The notes under the pieces: generated by a model
What the model saw: only the letters and a program-made list of their open reading frames with translations
Told to the model about the DNA's origin: nothing
Database searches by the model: none
Position numbers and translations under genes: made by a program
NCBI GenBank assembly: GCA_043101845.1
Contig: JBICHN010000005.1
Coordinates: forward strand, 1-63,163
Length of the DNA: 63,163 nt
Reading direction: 5' to 3'
From: JBICHN01 sp043101845
Lineage (GTDB): Bacteria > Planctomycetota > Phycisphaerae > Phycisphaerales > UBA5793
Shown here: in pieces, positions 54,489 through 63,163 of the stretch
How the letters are laid out: every line of letters starts with the position of its first letter
Position numbering within the stretch: the first letter of the stretch is position 1

Positions 54489-55523
54489 TCAATCCCGAGA
54501 AGACCGCCCGCCCGTCGCGCGATGCGACGCCCGGCGAAGTCGATCGTTGATCGCGACGCCGAGCCCGTGCTCCGGCGCGAACTCGAAGAGAATGCGGTCG
54601 AGCTTCGCCGCGTCGAGCCGCCGCATCGCCGCGAACAGGTTCGCCGCGGCCTCGCGCGGATCGCCCGCGGCCGAGAGCACTTCGATGACTTCGAACTCGG
54701 CGCCGCTCGCGCGCAAGTGATGATCCTTCTCAAACGCGAGCCCGCCGATCCGGGCGCCCTTGTCCCCCGTCGCCGCGTCGAACGCTTCGACCGGATCGAG
54801 GCGCGTCTTCGGCGCATAATGGCGCGCGAGCATTCCCGGCGCCTCGCGCGCCGCGTCCCCGCCCGCCACCGGCGCGCCGACCTCGACCCGCTCGACCACT
54901 TCACGCAGCGCCTCGAGCGACACCCCGCCCGGGCGCAGCACGGTCGCGGCGCCGTCGGCGTCGAGCCGCACGACCGTCGACTCGACGCCGACGGCGCACG
55001 GTCCGCCGTCGAGAATCATGTCCACCACCGCCCCGAGCGAGTCGCGCACATGCGCCGCGGTCGTCGGGCTGACTTCCGTGAACCGGTTCGCGCTCGGCGC
55101 CGCGATCGCCGTGTCACACGCCTCGATGAACTCGAGCGCCACCGGATGGTCCGGACACCGGACGGCGACCGTCGGCAGACCCGCCGTGACAAGGTCCGGA
55201 ACCTCGTCGCGTTTCGGCAGGACCACGGTAAGCGGTCCGGGCCAGAACCGATCGATGAGCGCCCCCGCCGCGTCCGGAACTTCGGTCACGAGCGTCTCGA
55301 GCGCGTCCGCGGACGCGATATGAGCGATGAGCGGGTCGAACCGCGGGCGGGACTTCGCTTCGAAGATGCGGGCGACCGCCTTCGCGTTGAACGCGTCCCC
55401 GCCGAGGCCGTACACGGTCTCGGTCGGAAAGGCGACGAGGCCGCCCTGGCGGATGACTTCGGCGGCGCCGCGAATCGATTCGGGCGTGGCCGGGGTGACG
55501 GGGACGGATGAGGGCGGGCTCAC
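54489..55523 (-). CDS. L-threonylcarbamoyladenylate synthase (Sua5 type)
   Basis: 344 residues: YrdC/TsaC domain (about 15-205, GGLVAFPTETVYGLGGDAFN, KSRPRFDPLIAHI, FWPGPLTVVLPKR, SANRFTEVSPTTAAHV, STVVRLD) plus a C-terminal Sua5 domain (about 240-335, PGMLARHYAPKTRL). Provides the activated intermediate for t6A37 of tRNA. tsaB, tsaD and tsaE are elsewhere. Confidence 0.95.
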   Translation of the reverse strand: MSPPSSVPVTPATPESIRGAAEVIRQGGLVAFPTETVYGLGGDAFNAKAVARIFEAKSRPRFDPLIAHIASADALETLVTEVPDAAGALIDRFWPGPLTVVLPKRDEVPDLVTAGLPTVAVRCPDHPVALEFIEACDTAIAAPSANRFTEVSPTTAAHVRDSLGAVVDMILDGGPCAVGVESTVVRLDADGAATVLRPGGVSLEALREVVERVEVGAPVAGGDAAREAPGMLARHYAPKTRLDPVEAFDAATGDKGARIGGLAFEKDHHLRASGAEFEVIEVLSAAGDPREAAANLFAAMRRLDAAKLDRILFEFAPEHGLGVAINDRLRRASHRATGGRSSRD

Positions 55524-55677
55524 GCCGGTGACGCTAGCCCCTCCCGCCGCCCGCCGCCAATCTTGAGCGAAAGTCTCAAAAACCGCCCTGGCGCTTTCTC
55601 AAGCGTCCAATAACGCCGCGGAATATGGGGCTTTCCATGAAAATCACCTCACGCTCCACTTCACAGGAGGCCATTTC

Positions 55678-55692
55678 ATGTGGTATCTTTAA
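55678..55692 (+). CDS. Possible 4-residue leader peptide MWYL
   Basis: A perfect AGGAGG (55665-55670) lies seven bases before ATG-TGG-TAT-CTT-TAA in the leader of the PEP-CTERM-like gene. The translation-start context is better than that of most real genes here. Whether it is translated is unknown; a role as a short regulatory leader is inference. Confidence 0.3.
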   Translation: MWYL

Positions 55693-55761
55693 CGGCTGGA
55701 GGGGTTGTCTGTTATCGACCCAGCTATATCCCGGTCTTCAGGTATCGGGGAGGAGACGATC

Positions 55762-56481
55762 ATGCGGAGATTTGGTACAGGTGGACTTGTGGCGTTCGCC
55801 GGCGCCGCGGCGGTCATGACGAGCACGGCCGCGTCCGGACAGGTCTTCTTCGGGGAGACCTCGGGCTTCAACGAAGTGTCCGATCTCGATCTCACCGGCG
55901 TGTTCGCGTACGCGGTCAATGTCACGCCGAATGACCTCGAAACATTCTCGATCGGTTCGGTCGACTTCACGCCGAGCGGCGTCACGAGTGGCGTTCAGGT
56001 GCTGAGCAACTTCAGCCGCGACAACTGGCGCAGCCGTCCGTTCTACGATCATCAGGGCCTCGAGGACATCATGTGGGACATCCGCTTCGCCACCCAGGGC
56101 GATGTGGCCATCAACATGGATGTCGAGGCCGGCACGGTCTACAAGCTCCAGCTCCTCTTCAACGAGGGCTACTGGACCGAGGCGGAGAAGCGTTCGTTCG
56201 ACATCCTCGTCGAAGACGCCCTCGCCGTCGACGAGTTCGACATCGTGGCGACTTCGCAGCGCATTGAAGGTGAGAACACCCGCAGCGCGATGTTCACCTA
56301 CACCTTCACGGCCCAGGACGATGTGCTCAACATCATGCTCCGACAGGGCTCGCTCTACGAGGACAAGATTCCGCTCCTCAACGCGATGACGCTCGAGATC
56401 ATCCCGACGCCCGCGGCCTTCGGCCTGCTCTCGATCGCCGGCCTCGCCGGCCTCGCGGCGCGCCGTCGCCGGGAAGCCTGA
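55762..56481 (+). CDS. PEP-CTERM-like sorted extracellular protein
   Basis: 239 residues from ATG 55762 (AGGAG upstream). Signal peptide at about 5-26. The body is beta-rich (FSIGSVDFTPSGVTSGVQVL, KLQLLFNEGYWTEAEKRSFD, resembling malectin-like carbohydrate-binding folds). The C terminus is a sorting tail: PTPAAFGLLSIAGLAGLAAR then RRRR, a PEP-CTERM variant recognised by exosortase-type systems in Phycisphaerae. No exosortase gene is in the window. A strong terminator follows. Confidence 0.85.
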   Translation: MRRFGTGGLVAFAGAAAVMTSTAASGQVFFGETSGFNEVSDLDLTGVFAYAVNVTPNDLETFSIGSVDFTPSGVTSGVQVLSNFSRDNWRSRPFYDHQGLEDIMWDIRFATQGDVAINMDVEAGTVYKLQLLFNEGYWTEAEKRSFDILVEDALAVDEFDIVATSQRIEGENTRSAMFTYTFTAQDDVLNIMLRQGSLYEDKIPLLNAMTLEIIPTPAAFGLLSIAGLAGLAARRRREA

Positions 56482-56534
56482 CACAACCCCCAACGCCGGT
56501 CGATGACCTCGACCGTCGCTTCGGGACGAAACCA

Positions 56535-56573
56535 GACAGGGCCCGCCATCCCGGCGGGCCCTGTCGCGTTTTT
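56535..56573 (+). terminator. Intrinsic terminator after the PEP-CTERM-like gene
   Basis: Perfect 13-bp stem (56535-56547 with 56553-56565), loop ATCCC, followed by GCGTTTTT. Confidence 0.93.
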
Positions 56574-56753
56574 CACGGCCTGCCCCCGATAACCAGGCGC
56601 CGGGACACGCCCGCGGACCCGATCGCGCATTTCGTCATCCCTTCCCACTCAAATCGCCCCGCCGCCGCGCCGATACAACCCGCATGGAGGTCTCAAACCT
56701 CCGCGAACCCACGGACGATCGACGATCGCTCACCAGATAGCGAGGACCGCGCG

Positions 56754-57431
56754 ATGTTTGCAAACGGCGATGGCATCTTCTTTCAGTTCCCGGGCGAGTC
56801 GACCACGCAACGAATCCTCCACGCCGCGACCGTCACCGGTCAGGCGGACGGCTCGTTCAACGCGGTATTTCAGGATGACACCGCTCAGGTCGAACCCGAC
56901 ACCGAACTCCTCGTCTACTTCGAACGCAACAACGAGTTCATGAAGCAGTCGGCGCGCATCAATGCGACCTTCTCCGGCGAGAACGACGAGACGGGCGACC
57001 CGGTGTGCGCCACCGGCGAGAACGGACCCGCCGCGGGTCAGTCCTTCAGCTTCACGACCGTCGGATCACCCGTCTCCGCCGAATCACGCCAGTGCTTCCG
57101 CGTGAGCACCGTCGTCGCGAGCATCACGGTGAACCTCAAGGATGAGTTCAACTGCCCGCTCGTCGATGTGAGCGCGACCGGCTTCTCCGTCATCACCGAC
57201 GAGAAGTTCAACATCGGCGACATCCTTCCCGTGCACCTCGTCTACGACGGACGCGAGTTCAGAGGGTCGGCGAGCATTCAGAGCATTCGCGACATCGGTC
57301 GCGGCAAGATCCGCTACGGCCTGCACTGCGTCGACAACCGCAGCCAGTCAGCCGACCTCCCGAAGGGGCTTCAGTTTGTGAGCATGTCCGTTCAGCGCCA
57401 GCATCTGCGCCGCCTCCGCGGCGCCGGCTGA
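56754..57431 (+). CDS. PilZ-domain c-di-GMP-binding protein (YcgR-like)
   Basis: 225 residues. An N-terminal YcgR-like beta domain (about 1-105) is followed by a PilZ domain (about 110-205) with both c-di-GMP motifs intact: RQCFR (R-x-x-x-R) and DVSATG (D-x-S-x-x-G). It is therefore expected to bind c-di-GMP. GAGGA precedes the ATG. No motility, pilus or exopolysaccharide gene is adjacent. Confidence 0.88.
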   Translation: MFANGDGIFFQFPGESTTQRILHAATVTGQADGSFNAVFQDDTAQVEPDTELLVYFERNNEFMKQSARINATFSGENDETGDPVCATGENGPAAGQSFSFTTVGSPVSAESRQCFRVSTVVASITVNLKDEFNCPLVDVSATGFSVITDEKFNIGDILPVHLVYDGREFRGSASIQSIRDIGRGKIRYGLHCVDNRSQSADLPKGLQFVSMSVQRQHLRRLRGAG

Positions 57432-57452
57432 ACGCTGAACCGTCGTTCGATT

Positions 57453-57477
57453 CGAAACGCGTGAACCACGCGTTTCG
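57453..57477. terminator. Hairpin after the PilZ gene, without a T tract
   Basis: Perfect 11-bp stem CGAAACGCGTG pairing with CACGCGTTTCG around a 3-base loop; lies between the convergent PilZ and lipoprotein genes. Absence of a T run makes termination uncertain. Confidence 0.45.
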
Positions 57478-57544
57478 GCGGGGCGGAGGGGAGTCTTCGC
57501 CCCCGAGCAGTTCTTCGACGACCAAGGCGTCGTGATTCCACGAT

Positions 57545-57572
57545 CTCCCCGGCGGGTTTACTCGCCGGGGAG
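57545..57572. other. Hairpin enclosing the stop codon of the lipoprotein gene
   Basis: Stem CTCCCCGGCG (57545-57554) pairs with 57563-57572; the TAA of the minus-strand lipoprotein gene (57560-57558) lies in the 8-base loop. Confidence 0.6.
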
Positions 57573-58337
57573 TTTGTCGCGCCGCGAGTTCGCCGGACGA
57601 TTGAAATCGACCTGGCTGGCGGGCACGAACTCAAACTCCGAAAGGTGGACGCCGCCAAGCGGGTCGCCGAAGACCCCCCGCTCTTCATTCCACGATCGGA
57701 AGGTCCAGCGCATCGGAACCGGCACGCCCTCGATCGGCGTGAACTCGTCATACTCAATGGCGTGCGGGTCGGATTCGGCCTCGTCGAGCGGTGTGCCGTA
57801 GGTCACGATGTACGCCATCGCCTCGAGCAGGTGCGTCGCCGGATCGACATAGAGCAGGTACCAGTCGTCGGGCGTGTCACCCACGCCCGGCTCGAACGAG
57901 AGGCGCATCGAGTGATGCTCGGCCCCGTCGAGCATGCGGCGTTCGCGGTCTTCGAGAATCGTTCCCGGATCGCGCAGCTTGTACGGCGCCTCGAGAAAGT
58001 AAGGCCAGGTGCGCAGGTGGAACCGCGCCTGCGGCGCCGGCGCATGCGGCGGCGCGACCCACGCGTCGTCGCCGTCGAAGACGAGCGTCGCGCCGTCGCT
58101 CAGTTCGAGACGCGAGCGGTCACCGTTGATCTCAACCCACATTCGTCCTTCGAGAATCGTCTGACCGCCGAAGTCGACGCGGAGGTCCGTCGCGGCGACT
58201 TCCCGCGCCGTCCAGCGATCCATTTCGTGGGCGCGCTCGACCCGCCGGGCGAGCCCCTTCTCCGTCGCGCACCCGGTGAGCGTCAGCGCCGCGCCGACGA
58301 GGACGCCCCCGCGCCATCCGACCGCCGTCCTGTTCAT
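57558..58337 (-). CDS. Lipoprotein of unknown function (LolA/DUF6503-like beta protein)
   Basis: 259 residues. Signal peptide with lipobox LTGC (Cys23). The mature part is beta-rich with repeated substrate-shell-like strands (GGQTILEGRMWVEINGDRSR, LELSDGATLVFDGDDAWVAP, WYLLYVDPATHLLEAMAYIV), reminiscent of LolA/LppX-fold proteins and of DUF6503 in planctomycetes. I cannot be more specific. Divergent from the Nudix gene. Confidence 0.7.
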   Translation of the reverse strand: MNRTAVGWRGGVLVGAALTLTGCATEKGLARRVERAHEMDRWTAREVAATDLRVDFGGQTILEGRMWVEINGDRSRLELSDGATLVFDGDDAWVAPPHAPAPQARFHLRTWPYFLEAPYKLRDPGTILEDRERRMLDGAEHHSMRLSFEPGVGDTPDDWYLLYVDPATHLLEAMAYIVTYGTPLDEAESDPHAIEYDEFTPIEGVPVPMRWTFRSWNEERGVFGDPLGGVHLSEFEFVPASQVDFNRPANSRRDKLPGE

Positions 58338-58573
58338 CGCACACTCCTCGCGTCATCGCCCCGTCCGTCTCGCGAGTGTCGTCGATCCGGAGCGATTCGT
58401 CAAAGACTACGCCGGCCGCGCGGCTGAGGTCCGCCCGGTTTATCTCGGCGGCGCGATCAAGCGCCACGCGGGAAGAGCCGAATGGACCCATATCCGACGC
58501 GGCGCCCTATCGGACGGATCGACCACCGGACGGCGCAACGAATCGAATCGACAACTGGAGAGTGAGCATCCGC

Positions 58574-59098
58574 ATGATGAATGAATCCACCGCTTCGACG
58601 GCGCGCGACGCCCGACCCATCCGCAAGGCGTTCAAACCCCTCGTCTCGAGCGTCATCATGGAGAACGACCATGTCCTGCTCGTACGCGAGGGCAGCGGCA
58701 AGGACCGCGGCCGCTGGAACCTGCCCGGCGGAAGCGTGGACCCGGGCGAAGATCTCGTCACCGCCGCCGTGCGCGAGACCGTCGAGGAGTGTGGGTTCGA
58801 AGTTCGCCCTTCCGGCGTGAGCGGCGTGTACACCTACACCGGATCCGCCGGCCGCAACTGCGTCCGCTTCGTCTTCCCGGCGACGATCGTGGACGGCGAC
58901 CCGCGCTTCGACGGGCGCGAGATCATCGATGTCCGCTGGTTCGATTTCGATGAGGCGCTCGCCATGCCGGACGAGATGCTCTGGAAACCGGCGGTCCTGC
59001 GGCGGATCCTCACCGACGCCCGGCGCGGCGTGTGTTATCCGCTCGAACTCATCCGCAACTTCCGCCTCGCCCGCACGGCAGACCGAAAGGCCGCGTAG
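58574..59098 (+). CDS. Nudix hydrolase
   Basis: About 174 residues (ATG 58574 or 58577). A full Nudix box is present: GGSVDPGEDLVTAAVRETVE then ECGFEV, matching G-x5-E-x7-R-E-x2-E-E-x-G-hydrophobic. It hydrolyses a nucleoside diphosphate linked to another moiety; the substrate is not evident. Three copies of the dispersed repeat follow directly. Confidence 0.9.
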   Translation: MMNESTASTARDARPIRKAFKPLVSSVIMENDHVLLVREGSGKDRGRWNLPGGSVDPGEDLVTAAVRETVEECGFEVRPSGVSGVYTYTGSAGRNCVRFVFPATIVDGDPRFDGREIIDVRWFDFDEALAMPDEMLWKPAVLRRILTDARRGVCYPLELIRNFRLARTADRKAA

Positions 59099-59100
59099 CG

Positions 59101-59392
59101 CTCGCCGCCTCAGAAATCGTGCGCCAAGCCGGACTGGAGCGCCGACAAGCTCCGCGCCGTCGAGCGAAGGTCCGGTTCCGCCCGTCCACCGGCGCTAGCC
59201 GACTCAGAAATCGTGCACCAAGCCGGACTGGAGCGAGGTCGACGCGCAGCGCCGACCCGCGGAGGTCCGGTTCCGACCGGCCACCGGCGCTCGCCGACTC
59301 AGAAATCGTGCGCCAAGCCGGACTGAAGCGCCGACAAGCTCCGCGCCGTCAAGCGGAGGTCCGGTTCCGCCCGTCCACCGGCTCCACAATCA
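59101..59392 (+). repeat. Three tandem copies (about 95 bp each) of the dispersed structured repeat
   Basis: Units begin near 59109, 59203 and 59298 with CTCAGAAATCGTGC and share CCAAGCCGGACTG, a variable GC-rich centre, AGGTCCGGTTCCG and CACCGGC. Spacings are 94 and 95 bp. The first and third share nearly the same centre; the middle one is divergent there. The array fills the gap between the Nudix gene and the rRNA operon terminator. Confidence 0.85.
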
Positions 59393-59415
59393 CGCTTGTC
59401 CTATCGCCTCCCGCC

Positions 59416-59455
59416 AAAACGAAAACAGCCCCGCCACCTTTAGGGTGACGGAGCT
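59416..59455 (-). terminator. Intrinsic terminator of the rRNA operon
   Basis: On the minus strand a 12-bp stem (59455-59444 with 59438-59427, some G-T pairs), loop CTAAA, followed by GTTTTCGTTTT. Confidence 0.9.
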
Positions 59456-59459
59456 GAAG

Positions 59460-59568
59460 CGTCGGCGATGACCTACTTTCCCGCTAGGCAGTATCATCGG
59501 CGGCCTGGGCTTAACTGCTGTGTTCGGGATGGGAACAGGTGTTTCCCCAGACCTATGTTCACCGACAA
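59460..59568 (-). rRNA. rrf: 5S ribosomal RNA
   Basis: About 109 nt on the minus strand, containing the conserved CCCATCCCGAACACAGCAG, TTAAGCCC and GGGAAAGTAGG. Ends are estimated from the terminal stem (about TGTCGG pairing with CCGACG). Confidence 0.93.
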
Positions 59569-59829
59569 TGAAGCGGTCGGGGCTTTCGCCCCGACCGTTC
59601 GATTGATTCGTGAGCAATCGTATGTTGTTCTGCAGATGACGGGCGGGTCGCGTGCGTCGTTCGTACTTGATGTGTGCGTACCTGAGAGATCATCAGAGGC
59701 CGGCCGTCGAGTCGTAGAACTTAACTTTCGTCTCGACGGATGTTCCGGACTGAGTCTGAAATGTTCGTCATGGTCTCAACGCCGCGTCGCGCGTGGTTCC
59801 GGGTTTGAATCGGAACGGATGCGGGTCGA

Positions 59830-62668
<2,839 letters not shown>

Positions 62669-62839
62669 CTTTTTTGCTCTTTAATGAGTTTGATTCAAAT
62701 TCGCGGTATGCACAGGGCATACCGACTTTATTGCTTTTCTCGTATTCTTTGTTTCCAATATGTCAATGAACTGTCTGGATCCCCGTATCGACCAGGCCCG
62801 GATAACGGGCAGCTAATGATCGACAACGGTTGTTGTCCG

Positions 62840-62916
62840 TGGTGGAGAATATCGGAGTCGAACCGATGACCTCCTGCGTGCAAGGCAGGCGCTCTAGCCA
62901 GCTGAGCTAATTCCCC
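62840..62916 (-). tRNA. tRNA-Ala(TGC)
   Basis: 77 nt including an encoded CCA. The acceptor stem starts GGGGAAT and has the G3-U70 alanine identity pair; the anticodon loop reads CTTGCAC (anticodon TGC) and the T-loop GGTTCGACTCC. It sits between 23S and, presumably, 16S beyond the window, the usual spacer-tRNA position. Confidence 0.97.
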
Positions 62917-63052
62917 GTAATCGATTCCAGATTGTTGACTTACGATTAACGATTGTTGAACTCACTCAACTTCTTAAAATCTCTGTTTTTATTTAAATGA
63001 ACTTTTTCAAAATCAAAAATCCAAATTCGCAGATCTCCAATCTTAAATCCTG
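62917..63052 (-). other. AT-rich rRNA spacer
   Basis: 136 bp with low GC, upstream of tRNA-Ala on the transcribed minus strand. No tRNA-Ile is visible within the window; it may lie beyond 63163 or be absent. Confidence 0.5.
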
Positions 63053-63163
63053 TGTAGTCTCAGGCAGACTTCCTCCTCCGCTTGCGCTTCGGCGGATAAA
63101 CTTCTCGCCGGCCTTTCGACTTGTAGTCTCAGGCAGACTTCCTCCTCCGCTTGCGCTTCGGCG
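63053..63163. repeat. 69-bp-period tandem repeat cut by the window end
   Basis: A 42-bp stretch beginning TGTAGTCTCAGGCAGACTTC at 63053 is repeated exactly at 63122 and runs to the last base. On the minus strand each copy reads PKRKRRRKSA followed by a stop codon in one frame, the intervening part continuing as KSKGRREVYP. Confidence 0.8.

Noticed and set aside
55567..55762. Sigma-54 promoter before the PEP-CTERM-like gene
   Set aside because: CTGGCGCTTTCTCAAGCG has GG and GC elements but the spacing is 11 rather than 10 and the TTGC box is absent.
59101..59392. Three direct repeats considered as a CRISPR array
   Set aside because: The conserved parts are long and split around a variable GC-rich centre, relatives are scattered elsewhere in the window, and there are no cas genes.

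Overview
The window looks like chromosomal DNA from a high-GC planctomycete, most likely a member of the Phycisphaerae or a close relative. The signs are two pseudopilins with the GFTLIELLVVISIIALLIG start, a zinc ribbon of the CRQCGYDLRG type fused to a membrane domain, a PEP-CTERM-like tail (PTPAAFGLLSIAGLAGL then RRRR), a YdjY-domain lipoprotein, a HAF-repeat protein, and strong C/G third-position bias. The assignment rests on protein features read by eye, not on a database search. No prophage, CRISPR array or intact insertion sequence is visible; most of the window is housekeeping and envelope genes.

Left part (1-17.9 kb, mostly + strand): a secreted esterase, a zinc-ribbon membrane protein, the distal complex I genes nuoJKLMN in a tight overlapping operon (nuoA-I are not here), an FHA-GAF-PP2C phosphatase, a convergent alpha/beta hydrolase, miaA, topA, and a two-gene unit of a degenerate histidine-kinase-like protein plus a sigma-54 activator with an abnormal receiver domain. 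Next comes a minus-strand group: a GH10-like protein lacking both catalytic glutamates, a ComEA-like anchored helix-hairpin-helix protein, YjbQ and a possible 39-residue membrane peptide.

Middle (20.6-42 kb): purC-xseA-xseB-prepilin peptidase, an OmpA-type lipoprotein, a YCPP-repeat secreted protein, a lipoprotein, acylphosphatase, a GbsR-like regulator, asd, a metallophosphoesterase and a protein with an excisionase-like HTH and a C-terminal membrane hairpin. A non-coding stretch of about 1 kb holds a 10-bp-phased A/T-tract array and two copies of a dispersed structured repeat. Then come psd, two pseudopilins (likely substrates of the prepilin peptidase), a transsulfuration pair (cystathionine beta-synthase and gamma-lyase/synthase), a UPF0316 membrane protein, clpS, hutU and rpsO-pnp.

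Right part (44.6-63 kb): a PagL-like lipid A deacylase, cysC, a minus-strand run (MacB-like permease, RsmB-like methyltransferase, orphan EIIA, YdjY lipoprotein), a HAF-repeat gene between identical 27-bp direct repeats, an aldo/keto reductase with Sua5, a PEP-CTERM-like protein, a PilZ protein, a lipoprotein, a Nudix hydrolase, three tandem copies of the dispersed repeat, and the distal half of an rRNA operon on the minus strand (tRNA-Ala(TGC), 23S, 5S, terminator). The window ends inside a 69-bp-period tandem repeat.

The most unusual points are the dispersed repeat (at least seven copies, usually just past gene ends), the phased decamer array, the kinase-like/receiver pair that seems to have lost its phosphotransfer residues, and the HAF gene flanked by direct repeats.
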